Of a stretch of 64,000 bases of DNA, positions 17,992-26,357 are shown piece by piece. The stretch comes from an uncultured Ruminiclostridium sp. (GTDB lineage: Bacteria > Bacillota > Clostridia > Oscillospirales > Ruminococcaceae). Made by a program: the position numbers and the translations under genes. The stretch is from assembly GCA_947594425.1 (NCBI GenBank), contig CANQED010000009.1, positions 1 through 64,000 on the forward strand, given 5' to 3'. The number at the start of each line of letters is the position of its first letter. The stretch's first letter is position 1. Below the pieces are notes generated by a model. The model had not been told where the DNA came from, did no database searches, and worked only from the letters and a program-made list of their open reading frames with translations.

Positions 17992-18243
17992 TCATAAAGC
18001 GTTATACGCGTCAATGATACGGTTTTCTATCTCGGCGCGAACCTCGGGGTGTATAGGGTGCACTATGTCGCGGTATCTGCCCGCGTCGTCACGGCGGCTG
18101 GGCATAGCGACGAACAGCCTCTCGTCCCCCTGCACTAGGCGTATATCGTGTATCGCCACCGCGTCGTCTATAGTTACGCTGACAACGGCACGCAGCCTGC
18201 CCTCTTGGTTCAGTTTTCTTATCCTAACATCGCTGATAGTCAT
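17992..18243 (-). CDS. spoVG: SpoVG family regulator
   Basis: An 83-aa protein starting MTISDVRIRKLNQEGRLRAV with the conserved FVAMPSRRDDAGRYRDIVHP, a near-textbook SpoVG. SpoVG is a small nucleic-acid-binding regulator affecting septation, sporulation and virulence gene expression in Firmicutes. The start at 18243 has AGAAAGGA 8 bases upstream; the longer frame to 18369 runs through its own leader and is rejected. A TATAAT lies at 18313-18318 on this strand. Confidence 0.92.
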   Translation of the reverse strand: MTISDVRIRKLNQEGRLRAVVSVTIDDAVAIHDIRLVQGDERLFVAMPSRRDDAGRYRDIVHPIHPEVRAEIENRIIDAYNAL

Positions 18244-18398
18244 AATATCTGTCCTTTCTGCGAAAAGTACCGCGTGTATAGCTTTTGCATAAGGGATGAT
18301 ATTATTCATATAATTATAGCATGCGGGAGCCGAGCCCAAGTCGGTTTTTGCGGGCATCTTTCCGCCCATACTTCGTCGACCTCACTCGACATACACAA

Positions 18399-18588
18399 AG
18401 TATGCCTTCGTTCGGTCTCCTCGTCTGGACGAAAATCTGCTCCGTAAAAACTGCTGCGCACCCCACGACGATTTAAATTGCGGCAATTTTTGACACTAAA
18501 TGCGCAGACTTATGATCGTCAAGACAAAGGGTCGAATAACATCAATAGACATCGTCGTGGGGCGACTCGGGTTCGACTCCGGCATGCT
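18399..18588 (+). ncRNA. candidate structured RNA or leader upstream of murC
   Basis: The 378-bp gap between spoVG and murC holds no ORF. It can close a long-range helix between AGTATGCC (18399-18406) and GGCATGCT (18581-18588; 8 pairs, one G-U), and contains a perfect 12-bp helix CCCCACGACGAT (18461-18472) with ATCGTCGTGGGG (18551-18562). The enclosed 78 bases carry a small AAATTG/CAATTT hairpin at 18475-18489. A T-loop-like GGTTCGACTCC occurs at 18569-18579 but no cloverleaf can be drawn. The strand is not certain. I cannot match it to tmRNA, 6S, SRP or RNase P RNA by eye. Confidence 0.45.
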
Positions 18589-18621
18589 AATAGCTGTCTT
18601 TATTTTTCAAAGGAGGAAAAT

Positions 18622-20001
18622 ATGGAAGATTTTCTTCAAGGGAAAAAGCACATACATTTTATCGGCATAGGCGGCAGCGGGATGTACCCGCTCGCGCAGA
18701 TACTACACGAGAAAGGGTACTATCTGACCGGCTCGGACAACAACGAGACCGAAACGCTCAAAGCCGTGCGAAATATGGGGATAAAGGTGTTTATGGGGCA
18801 CGACCCGCACAACATAGACGGCGCGGACCTTATCGTCCATACCGCCGCGATAATGAGCGACAACCCCGAGCTTATCGCCGCAAAAAACAGCGGCGCTATG
18901 GTTATCGAGCGCAGCGTACTGCTCGGCCTTGTGACAAGCTGGTACGATAAGGCGGTATGCGTATCGGGCACCCACGGAAAGACGACTACATCGTCCATGA
19001 TTACGCATATCCTCTTGGCTGCGGGGATAGATATATCCGCCGTGATAGGCGGCAAGCTGCGCGCAATAGGCGGCAGCGGCAGGGTCGGCAAGAGCGACAC
19101 TATGGTTTGCGAGGCGTGCGAGTTCTCTAATACATTCTTAAAGCTGTACCCGAACATCTCGGTGATACTTAATATCGACGCGGATCACCTCGACTTTTTC
19201 AAGACGATGGACAATCTGCGCGCGTCGTTTACTAAATTTATCGACAACACCACCGATATACTCGTGATAAACGGCGACGACGAGAACACTCTCCGTGCTG
19301 TCAAAGCGTCGCACTTTGACAAAGAGATAATAACTTTCGGCAACAGCGATAAGAACCGCTATTACCCCGCTAATATCGAATTTGTCAGCGATTTTACCAC
19401 CGAATTTGACCTTATGGAATGCGGCACAAAGCTCGACAGGATATCTATCCACGTCCCCGGCAGGCACAACGTACTTAACGCCGTGGCGGCGTCTGCGGCG
19501 GCATTAGCGGCGGGAGCTAAGGTAGAGGATATCAATAAGGGGCTGTCCACCTTTTTCGGGGCGATAAGGCGCTTTGAAAAGCTTGCCGAGATAGGCGGGA
19601 TAACGGTGGTGGACGATTATGCCCACCACCCCGCCGAGGTCGAGGCTACGCTAAAGACCGCTAAGGGCATGAGTTTTAAGCGGGTATGGGCGGTGCATCA
19701 GCCGTTCACCTACTCGCGCACCGCGACGCTGCTGAATGAGTTCGCCGCCGCGCTTAGCATTGCGGATAAGACCGTCCTCACCGAAATTATGGGCAGCAGG
19801 GAGAAGAACACCTATAATATCTACGCCGCAGACCTATGCGAGAAGATAGCGGGCGCGAGGTGGTTTCCTACCTTTGACGAGGTGGCACGATATGTAGCCG
19901 ACAACGCCGAGAGCGGCGACCTTATCATCACACTAGGCTGCGGAGACGTATACAAGGTGGCGTATAAGATAATCGAGCTGTTAAAAGAAAAGCAGAAATA
20001 A
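18622..20001 (+). CDS. murC: UDP-N-acetylmuramate--L-alanine ligase
   Basis: A 459-aa cytoplasmic enzyme adding the first amino acid to UDP-MurNAc. The N-terminal HFIGIGGSGMYPLA Rossmann motif, the Mur-ligase P-loop GTHGKTTTSSM (near residue 117), ADHLDFF, and DDYAHHPAEV are intact and diagnostic for MurC. The ATG at 18622 is preceded by AAAGGAGG at 5 bp; the longer frame reaches back into the structured region and is rejected. Followed directly by a strong terminator. Confidence 0.95.
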   Translation: MEDFLQGKKHIHFIGIGGSGMYPLAQILHEKGYYLTGSDNNETETLKAVRNMGIKVFMGHDPHNIDGADLIVHTAAIMSDNPELIAAKNSGAMVIERSVLLGLVTSWYDKAVCVSGTHGKTTTSSMITHILLAAGIDISAVIGGKLRAIGGSGRVGKSDTMVCEACEFSNTFLKLYPNISVILNIDADHLDFFKTMDNLRASFTKFIDNTTDILVINGDDENTLRAVKASHFDKEIITFGNSDKNRYYPANIEFVSDFTTEFDLMECGTKLDRISIHVPGRHNVLNAVAASAAALAAGAKVEDINKGLSTFFGAIRRFEKLAEIGGITVVDDYAHHPAEVEATLKTAKGMSFKRVWAVHQPFTYSRTATLLNEFAAALSIADKTVLTEIMGSREKNTYNIYAADLCEKIAGARWFPTFDEVARYVADNAESGDLIITLGCGDVYKVAYKIIELLKEKQK

Positions 20002-20005
20002 AGCA

Positions 20006-20037
20006 AAACGGCGACCCTGAGCAGGTCGCCATTTTTA
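20006..20037. terminator. bidirectional terminator between murC and nrdD
   Basis: GGCGACC (20010-20016), 7-base loop, GGTCGCC (20024-20030), then ATTTTT on the plus side and a partly T-rich tail on the minus side. Confidence 0.85.
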
Positions 20038-20052
20038 TGCCTAATTATGTGC

Positions 20053-22314
20053 TTATACCTTTATGCGAGGTATGCGGTCGTGTCTTACGTTGTCGCCGTG
20101 GTCGCTCCTGCCGCACTTAGGGCATACGTCGCCGATAATGCCGGTATAGCCGCAGCACGGGTCGCGGTCGACGGGGTGATTGATAGAGCCGTAGCCTATG
20201 CCCGATTCTTTCATACAGCGTATCACCTGCTCAAACGCCTCGATGTTCTCGAGCGGGTCGCCGTCGAGCTCGACATAGCTGATATGCCCCGCGTTGGTCA
20301 GCGCGTGATAGGGAGCCTCGAGCTTAATCTTCTTAAACGCGTTTATCGGGAAGTATACGGGGATATGGAATGAGTTGGTATAATAATCCCTGTCGGTAAC
20401 TCCCTCTATCTTGCCGAACTTTTTGCGGTCTATCCTTACAAATCTGCCCGAAAGGCCCTCCGCGGGGGTGGCGAGCAGTGAGAAGTTTAGCCCCGTCTTT
20501 TTGCTCTCCTCGTCCATTCTCGCCCTCATGCGGGTGATTATCCTAAGACCGAGCTGCTGCGCCTCTTCGCTCTCGCCGTGGTGTACGCCGATAAGCGACT
20601 TAAGGCACTCCGCAAGCCCGATAAAGCCCATAGAGAGCGTGCCGTGCTTAAGTATCTCGCCTACGGTGTCGTTGGGGCTTAGGCGGTCGGAATCTATCCA
20701 TATTCCCTGCCCCATAAGGAACGGGAAGTTCTTTACCTTTTTCTGGGATTGTATCTTAAATCTGTACAGCAGCTGGTCTATGACGAGGTTCATCCTATCC
20801 TCGAGCAGCTCGAAGAATTTGACTATATCCCCACCCGCCATTATGCCGAGCCTCGGGAGATTTATCGAGGTAAAGGACAAGTTGCCTCTGCCTGTGACTA
20901 TCTCCCTAGACGGGTCGTGTATGTTGCCGATAACTCTTGTGCGGCAGCCCATATACGCTATCTCGGTGTTATAATCGCCGGGCTTGTAGTATTGCAGGTT
21001 GTACGGCGCGTCAATAAAGGAGAAATTCGGGAACAGGCGCTTAGCCGATACCCTGCACGCAAGCTTGAACAGGTCGTAGTTGGGCTCGCCCTCGTTATAG
21101 TTTATACCGTCTTTTACCTTAAATATATGTATCGGGAAGATGGGGGTCTCGCCGTTGCCGAGTCCCGCCTCGTTAGCGAGCAGGATATTCTTTATTACCA
21201 TCCTGCCCTCGGGAGAGGTGTCAGTGCCGTAATTTATCGAGGAGAACGGGGTCTGCGCGCCCGCGCGGCTGTTCATGGTGTTGAGGTTGTGTACCAGCGC
21301 CTCCATAGCCTGATAGGTAGCCCTGTCGGTCTCGTTGTAGGCGTGCTTTAGGGCAAAGCGCTGTATCTTATCTACCTGCTCGTCGGATATGTCGGGGCAA
21401 ATTTCCTTGATATAAGGCTTCTCCGCCTCGGTAAAGCCGTTATCGTTGGCGATAGTGGGGACGAGGTCTTGCTCCTCGAGCTTCTTCATATAATCCTTGA
21501 CCTTAGGCTCGACGGATACCACGTCTTCAAGCCCGCCGATAAGCTCGACAGCGCGCACGATATTCTGTGCGTATCTGTGCTTATAGGTCTTTCTTACGCC
21601 GCCCGCCATAGCGTAGTCGAAGTTGGGGATAGACTGACCGCCGTGCTGGTCGTTCTGATTGGACTGTATCGCAATGCAGGCAAGAGCCGAATAGCTGCCT
21701 ATCTCGTTGGGCTCTCTCAATATGCCGTGACCCGTCGAAAAGCCGTTCTTGAACAGCTTGATAAGGTCTATCTGGCAGCAAGTGGTCGTAAGCGTCAGAA
21801 AGTCGAGGTCGTGTATATGTATATCCCCCTCAAGGTGCGCCTTAGAATGCTCGGGGGCGAGCACGTACATCTCGTTGAACTGCTTAGCGCCCTCAGAGCC
21901 GTATTTCAGCATGGTGCCCATTGCGGTGTCGCCGTCAATATTTGCGTTCTCGCGCTTGATATCGCAGTCACGCGCCGCCTTAAAGGTGAGATCCTCGTAT
22001 ATCTTCATAAGCCCCGTGTTCATCTCTCTTACACGGGTGCGGTCGGCTCTGTAAAGTATGTAAGCCTTAGCGGTCTTGGCGTGACCGTTCTCGACCAGTA
22101 TCTTTTCCACCGCGTCTTGAACTATCTCCACGGTGGGTATCTCGCCCTGCGGCAGGCTCTTCTCGAGATATTCGCATACCTTTTCGGCGAGCATGCTCGC
22201 CTCGTTATAATCGTTTCCTCCGACTGCGCGCGCCGCCTTGTAGATAGCGTCCGCTATCTTCTCGATGTTGAATACGACCGTGCGACCGTCTCTCTTTTGT
22301 ATCCTCGTCAGCAT
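20053..22314 (-). CDS. nrdD: anaerobic ribonucleoside-triphosphate reductase, C terminus missing
   Basis: A 753-aa class III ribonucleotide reductase large subunit. An N-terminal ATP-cone (about residues 3-95), the ten-stranded barrel core (THSKAHLEGDIHIHDLD-like and NTMNSRAGAQTPFSS segments) and the C-terminal zinc site (CCGY and CPKC, about residues 720-736) are present. The family then continues with an R-R-x-x-GYL motif carrying the glycyl radical. Here the protein ends HDRIPRIKV and stops 16 bp before the murC terminator. I find no GYL-encoding sequence in any frame of the next 50 bp. No nrdG activase gene is adjacent. NrdR boxes and a consensus promoter precede it. Confidence 0.9.
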   Translation of the reverse strand: MLTRIQKRDGRTVVFNIEKIADAIYKAARAVGGNDYNEASMLAEKVCEYLEKSLPQGEIPTVEIVQDAVEKILVENGHAKTAKAYILYRADRTRVREMNTGLMKIYEDLTFKAARDCDIKRENANIDGDTAMGTMLKYGSEGAKQFNEMYVLAPEHSKAHLEGDIHIHDLDFLTLTTTCCQIDLIKLFKNGFSTGHGILREPNEIGSYSALACIAIQSNQNDQHGGQSIPNFDYAMAGGVRKTYKHRYAQNIVRAVELIGGLEDVVSVEPKVKDYMKKLEEQDLVPTIANDNGFTEAEKPYIKEICPDISDEQVDKIQRFALKHAYNETDRATYQAMEALVHNLNTMNSRAGAQTPFSSINYGTDTSPEGRMVIKNILLANEAGLGNGETPIFPIHIFKVKDGINYNEGEPNYDLFKLACRVSAKRLFPNFSFIDAPYNLQYYKPGDYNTEIAYMGCRTRVIGNIHDPSREIVTGRGNLSFTSINLPRLGIMAGGDIVKFFELLEDRMNLVIDQLLYRFKIQSQKKVKNFPFLMGQGIWIDSDRLSPNDTVGEILKHGTLSMGFIGLAECLKSLIGVHHGESEEAQQLGLRIITRMRARMDEESKKTGLNFSLLATPAEGLSGRFVRIDRKKFGKIEGVTDRDYYTNSFHIPVYFPINAFKKIKLEAPYHALTNAGHISYVELDGDPLENIEAFEQVIRCMKESGIGYGSINHPVDRDPCCGYTGIIGDVCPKCGRSDHGDNVRHDRIPRIKV

Positions 22315-22341
22315 ATCTATTTCCTTTCATTTTATTAAAAA

Positions 22342-22389
22342 CCACAATATGTTGTGCTTTTTAAAAGTCTATTTAATATTATATAGTGT
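22342..22389 (-). promoter_or_regulatory. tandem NrdR boxes
   Basis: A near-consensus box (CCACAATATGTTGTGC, centre about 22349.5, in 22342-22357) and a weaker box (TAATATTATATAGTGT, 22374-22389) have centres 32 bp apart, three helical turns, as is usual for NrdR pairs. The second overlaps the -10 of the nrdD promoter, so NrdR binding should repress. Confidence 0.75.
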
Positions 22390-22406
22390 TTAGTGAGTTT
22401 TGTCAA
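22378..22406 (-). promoter_or_regulatory. nrdD promoter
   Basis: On the minus strand: perfect TTGACA (22401-22406), 17-bp spacer, perfect TATAAT (22378-22383). Confidence 0.85.
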
Positions 22407-22500
22407 TAGATTTTTATTCGTGATATTGATATAAAATCAGGCGTAAAATTTAGTAAAAACGCCAAAATTTTTTTTAGGGGGAATTTTTGGGGAAAACAGG

Positions 22501-22529
22501 AAAATAAAAAGCTCCCGAAAATCGGGAGC
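22501..22529 (-). terminator. terminator of the 22553-23823 genes
   Basis: On the minus strand GCTCCCGA, 3-base loop, TCGGGAGC, then a run of T residues; it lies 24 bp beyond the stop of the leftward gene. Confidence 0.85.
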
Positions 22530-22552
22530 GCAGGAAAAATAAGTCAGTATCT

Positions 22553-23470
22553 TTATTCCAACCCGTCAAACGCCTTAAGGAACCGCATATTATTGATAGT
22601 CGCGTACGCGCGGCACCAGACCTCGGCGACGTTCCACTCTTTATAATCATTGCCCCACGTCCACGGGACATAGTACGAGCCGTCGGGGTCCTGCTTAGCC
22701 TTTAAAAACTCGCACTCGGCGCGGCACGCCTCCTCTAAGCCGTCATTGTAAAAGCGGCTGTCGCGCGAGGAGATAAACGCCGAGGGGCGCGGCAGGTACT
22801 CGTACCAGCGCGCGGGGTCGCGGCATATCGACTTGTCCACTACCTCGTCTATCGTAGACATCAGAGCGTCCGCGTCAAAGGGCATATTCTCCGCCGCCTT
22901 ACAGTCCTCATACATTGTGATAAAGCACCGCGCGATATGCTGCTCGACGGGCGCATTGGCGATAAACCACTCGGCAGCCTCTTTAGCGAGCTGTACGCCC
23001 TTATTGTAAATATCGCTGCCCTTTTCGGCGTATCTTATGATAAACCCCGCGAGAGCGGCGGTGGGGTTGTACCGATAATCGCTGCCGCCGTCGGAATACT
23101 TCCACCATACGGCGCAGGGATAGTCATTGCTCGACGGCACGGTGTTCATCCACTGATTGTGCTCGGCGTTAAAGCCGTCTCCGCTGTCGAGATAGCGCAA
23201 TATTCCCTTAATTATGGGGTGCGAGGGGGATATGCCGCCCACCTCGCGGATGTACTCGGTAGCTTTCCACACGCCGAGGGGGAGCGAATTAGGGTTAAAA
23301 TTGTCCGCCTCTAACGCATTGCCGAAGCCGCCGTCCGGGTTCTGATACGCACTCAGCGCGGTGATAACATCATCGCCCGAGCCGCCCTCGAAATAATACT
23401 TGAATAAGGCTAAATCTATCGGCCTTGCGCAGCGATAAATGTATGCGCGGGCTTTGTCATAAACTGTCAT
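22553..23470 (-). CDS. prenyltransferase/squalene-cyclase-like alpha-toroid protein, unknown
   Basis: A 305-aa soluble protein with no signal peptide. Two QW-like repeats, AYQNPDGGFGNALEAD (about residue 43) and KAKQDPDGSYYVPWTWG (about 263), indicate an alpha/alpha toroid of the terpenoid-cyclase/prenyltransferase superfamily. No DXDD or DCTAE-type cyclase catalytic motif is seen, so enzymatic function is not claimed. The start at 23470 has AGGAGA 7 bases upstream; the longer frame overlaps the preceding gene. Its ribosome-binding site sits at the end of that upstream membrane-protein gene, so they are coupled. Confidence 0.6.
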   Translation of the reverse strand: MTVYDKARAYIYRCARPIDLALFKYYFEGGSGDDVITALSAYQNPDGGFGNALEADNFNPNSLPLGVWKATEYIREVGGISPSHPIIKGILRYLDSGDGFNAEHNQWMNTVPSSNDYPCAVWWKYSDGGSDYRYNPTAALAGFIIRYAEKGSDIYNKGVQLAKEAAEWFIANAPVEQHIARCFITMYEDCKAAENMPFDADALMSTIDEVVDKSICRDPARWYEYLPRPSAFISSRDSRFYNDGLEEACRAECEFLKAKQDPDGSYYVPWTWGNDYKEWNVAEVWCRAYATINNMRFLKAFDGLE

Positions 23471-23478
23471 ATCTTCTC

Positions 23479-23823
23479 CTAAACTGTCAAATAATGGTTG
23501 ATAAGTATTACCCCCAAAATGATATTGAACAAGAAGCCCACTATCAGATAGGGTATCCGCATCTTCTGGGTATTGAGCATACAGGACGCTATACCTAGCC
23601 AAATGCAGGAAACGGTAGCGGAGATAAGTATAACGGTAAGCGCCACCGTGTCGGACATCTCTATGCCCAGCGCGTTGGTGCAGATAAAGTTGGCTATGCT
23701 GTTAGCGCACGGGAGGATACCGATAGGTATAGTCGCTAATACCCACCTAATTCTGTTAGCGTGAGCAAAGGAAAACACTATTGCAGCTAAAATAAGGGTT
23801 ATTACAAAGCATTCTATCGCCAT
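23479..23823 (-). CDS. four-helix membrane protein, unknown
   Basis: A 114-aa protein made almost entirely of four hydrophobic segments (about residues 4-20, 25-50, 60-82 and 91-111) with short polar loops. I do not recognise the family. A GAGGG ribosome-binding site precedes the ATG. It ends 8 bp before the start of the toroid-fold gene and is co-transcribed with it. Confidence 0.6.
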   Translation of the reverse strand: MAIECFVITLILAAIVFSFAHANRIRWVLATIPIGILPCANSIANFICTNALGIEMSDTVALTVILISATVSCIWLGIASCMLNTQKMRIPYLIVGFLFNIILGVILINHYLTV

Positions 23824-23859
23824 AACAGGTATCCCTCGCTTTCGTGCGTGATCTAAGTA

Positions 23860-24462
23860 TTACTGAGCGTAGCTCTCGAATAATGACTTTACTTTCTTGT
23901 TGTCGGTGGTGATAATAATAGCGACGCTGTTGCCTTTCCTTGCAACATTATTGTCGTCAAACTTATATACCTCGTCTAAATTGTAATTCTCAAAGGTCTC
24001 CTTTTGATTAGCCGCGCGGTCGTTAAGCACTTTCTCCGCCGCGTCGGCGGCTTCTGCAGACTTCATCATAAATATCGCAAGCTCGTCGGCTCTTGCGCCC
24101 GACCCGCAGATATACGAAATGCAGCTGTCCACATTAGCAAGGTCGATATCGTAATAGTCGTTTATCCTGTCCTCTTTTATCTCCGCCATACTCGGAAACT
24201 CTACCTCGGCCATTATCGACTGAGCGATATCGGTCGCGGTGAGCGCGCTCTCTTCCTCGGAGGATACATCCTCTGCGGAGCTCTCATCTTCTGCTGCCGA
24301 GCTCTCACCCTCTGCGGAGCTCTCGGCCGCACTGCTATCGGCCGCACTGCTATCGGCGGCGCTCGAGGCTGACGAATTGCTTTCGCCCGAGGAGCAAGCC
24401 GCAAGCGACAGCATAGATACTACGGCAAGCACTGCCGCGATAAGCTTTAAACTTCTTTTCAT
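23860..24462 (-). CDS. DUF4358-like lipoprotein
   Basis: A 200-aa exported lipoprotein: signal peptide with lipobox LSLAAC (Cys23), a low-complexity Ser/Ala/Glu spacer with repeated SSAADSSAA-type units (about 24-75), then a globular domain (about 76-200) beginning TDIAQSIMAEVEFPSMAEI that resembles DUF4358 lipoproteins of gut Clostridia. The linker probably spans the cell wall. It sits 18 bp after the SGNH-hydrolase gene in the same orientation. Confidence 0.75.
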   Translation of the reverse strand: MKRSLKLIAAVLAVVSMLSLAACSSGESNSSASSAADSSAADSSAAESSAEGESSAAEDESSAEDVSSEEESALTATDIAQSIMAEVEFPSMAEIKEDRINDYYDIDLANVDSCISYICGSGARADELAIFMMKSAEAADAAEKVLNDRAANQKETFENYNLDEVYKFDDNNVARKGNSVAIIITTDNKKVKSLFESYAQ

Positions 24463-24480
24463 AATAAAATTCCTTTCCGG

Positions 24481-25437
24481 TTATTCAAAGGCTTTCTGCA
24501 CTGTAGAAAGCATTATCTGATACGCCTTTCCCGAAAAATGTATACCGTCGGGCTCGGCATAATCCTCATAAAAATAGTCGGTGCCGTTGGTCAGCGGGGT
24601 GTACAGGTCTATGTATGTCATACCGTTAGCCTCGGCGTATTCTTTAACAGTGGCGTTGTAGGTCAATATCGCGGAGGAGGAGAGCGCGTTATCGGTACTC
24701 TGCTCTGCGGCTAGGGTTATCGGGGAGACCGATACAACGCCTATCTCGCCCTTAAACAGGCTCTTTAGCGTAGCGAGCGTGTCGCACATCTGCTGAGCTA
24801 TAACGTCTATCTCGCCGTAGCCTATGCCGTTAGAGCCGAGCATGATCACTATCCTCTCGGGCTTTACCGAGGATATTTTCGACTCGCAGGTCTCCCCGCC
24901 TATTTCGGTGGAGAAAAGCGTAGAGGGCGCAAGCCCCTGTATAGCGAAAACATAGTCCGCGTCTACAAAACCGTACAGGCTGAGCCCCGTGCTTATAGAG
25001 TCGCCGATAAACAGCGTATTAGAGAAAAACGATTGGTCGTACTCGTCTATAGCCGCCGAGCTCTCTTCCTCGCTGCTGACCTCTTCGCCGCTCTCCTCAC
25101 TGCCGCTGTCCTCGCTGTCCTCACTGCCGCTGTCGGTAGCTGCCGAGCTTTCGCCCGAGATGTCGGAGGACGAGCCTGCGCCGCTTGACACCTCTTCAGC
25201 CGAGGTCTCGGGGGGAGGAGTCTCGTCGGGTTCTTCGGTGACGGGGGTAAACGGCGCCTCTGACGAGGTCTCTATATTATTGCCCGTTACTACATTGTAA
25301 GTAAAATAACAAGCCATACATACCGCCAGTACTACTACCAGATTTAAAAAGACGGTGGACGCCTTAATGGAAAACTTATTCTTCTTCCCTTTATCGGGCT
25401 CTTTCTTCGCTTGTTCCTGTTCCTGCGTAGTCAACAC
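24481..25437 (-). CDS. membrane-anchored SGNH/GDSL hydrolase
   Basis: A 318-aa type II membrane protein: a cytoplasmic basic N terminus, one transmembrane helix (about residues 27-48), a long Ser/Glu/Pro-rich linker (about 56-130) and an extracytoplasmic SGNH domain. Catalytic motifs are FIGDSIS (Ser nucleophile), the oxyanion LGSNGIGYG and DGIHFSGKAY with the Asp-His pair. Such enzymes deacylate wall polysaccharides or lipids; the substrate here is unknown. The start is GTG at 25437 with AAAGAG overlapping it, so the exact start is uncertain. Confidence 0.8.
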   Translation of the reverse strand: MLTTQEQEQAKKEPDKGKKNKFSIKASTVFLNLVVVLAVCMACYFTYNVVTGNNIETSSEAPFTPVTEEPDETPPPETSAEEVSSGAGSSSDISGESSAATDSGSEDSEDSGSEESGEEVSSEEESSAAIDEYDQSFFSNTLFIGDSISTGLSLYGFVDADYVFAIQGLAPSTLFSTEIGGETCESKISSVKPERIVIMLGSNGIGYGEIDVIAQQMCDTLATLKSLFKGEIGVVSVSPITLAAEQSTDNALSSSAILTYNATVKEYAEANGMTYIDLYTPLTNGTDYFYEDYAEPDGIHFSGKAYQIMLSTVQKAFE

Positions 25438-25540
25438 CTCTTTCAGTGTGTTATATCCTAAAACATTAGGTCAACATAGATATTATACTTCATTTCGGCA
25501 AAATAATCAATACCTTTTTTACTAAACAGGTATTTTTTTC

Positions 25541-25576
25541 AAAAAAAATCGGCGCACAATAAATGCACCGAATTTT
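25541..25576 (-). terminator. rpsF-ssb-rpsR terminator
   Basis: On the minus strand TCGGTGCA, 7-base loop, TGCGCCGA (one G-U pair), followed by eight T residues. Confidence 0.85.
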
Positions 25577-25593
25577 TCATTCAATTCTCCGAC

Positions 25594-25851
25594 TTAGTCG
25601 GATACATAAGGAATAAGTGCGATCTGTCTTGCCTTTTTGATCGCGGTGGTGAGCTCTCTTTGATGATAAGCGCAGCAGCCTGTCACTCTGCGGGGCAGGA
25701 TCTTATAACGCTCGGTCATACACTTTTTGAGCTTAGCTACATCCTTATAGTCGATAAATTCCGCTCTGTCCGCGCAAAAGCTGCACACCTTTTTTCTCGG
25801 GCGCTTTGTGGGGCGAACTGCGGGTCTTTCGTTCTTTTCCTTTTCGGGCAT
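25594..25851 (-). CDS. rpsR: 30S ribosomal protein S18
   Basis: An 85-aa basic protein with the S18 core: [38 protein letters not shown] and [20 protein letters not shown]. Four cysteines suggest the zinc-binding form. TAAGGAGG precedes the ATG. It is the last gene of the conserved rpsF-ssb-rpsR operon and lies 24 bp after ssb. Confidence 0.96.
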   Translation of the reverse strand: MPEKEKNERPAVRPTKRPRKKVCSFCADRAEFIDYKDVAKLKKCMTERYKILPRRVTGCCAYHQRELTTAIKKARQIALIPYVSD

Positions 25852-25875
25852 TTCTATTCCTCCTTAATGATCTTT

Positions 25876-26337
25876 TCAAAACGGGTAATCGTCGTCGTCA
25901 TCCGCCGAGGTAAAATCAGCGGGCGAACCCTGACTGACTGCCGCGGGTGCGGAATTGGATACCTCTGCGGGATGAGGGGCGGGATAGCCCTGATATGACG
26001 GCTGACCGCCGCCGTTTGCTTTTTCCCCGGTAAAGCATGCACGGTCCGCTATTATCTCGGTGGTATACATCGTGTTGCCGTTCTTGTCTGTGTACTGGCG
26101 GGTCTGCAGCTCTCCCTCGATAAGTATCATGCGCCCCTTAGCGAAAAATCTTGAGATAAATTCCGCCTCATAGCGCCATGCGACTACATTGAAGAAGTCC
26201 GACTTTCTTTCCTCGCCCTTAGTCTGGTACCTGCGGTCTACCGCGATCCTGAACGACAATACGGATACTCCCGCCTGCGTCGTCTTGAGCTCTAGGTCGT
26301 TTGCAATGCGACCCATCAATATTACTCTGTTGTACAT
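25876..26337 (-). CDS. ssb: single-stranded DNA-binding protein
   Basis: A 153-aa SSB: N-terminal OB fold (MYNRVILMGRIANDLEL, RIAVDRRYQ, DFFNVVAWR, EGELQTRQYTDK), a flexible Gly/Gln/Pro/Ser-rich linker (about 112-142) and the acidic C-terminal tip DDDDYPF that recruits repair and replication partners. It protects single-stranded DNA. Middle gene of the operon. Confidence 0.96.
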   Translation of the reverse strand: MYNRVILMGRIANDLELKTTQAGVSVLSFRIAVDRRYQTKGEERKSDFFNVVAWRYEAEFISRFFAKGRMILIEGELQTRQYTDKNGNTMYTTEIIADRACFTGEKANGGGQPSYQGYPAPHPAEVSNSAPAAVSQGSPADFTSADDDDDYPF

Positions 26338-26357
26338 ACCTGTCTCCTAAAAAAGCC

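Noticed and set aside
18541-18600. tRNA or tmRNA at the GGTTCGACTCC site
   Set aside because: The T-stem does not pair well, no anticodon arm or acceptor partner of the right length exists, and no tag-peptide reading frame is seen.
18478-18621. N-terminal extension of MurC
   Set aside because: No ribosome-binding site, sequence lies in the candidate RNA structure, and murC has a strong site at 18609-18617.
21469-22338. 289-codon open frame antisense to nrdD
   Set aside because: Composition is a mirror of nrdD codon bias; no ribosome-binding site, and it crosses the NrdD start.
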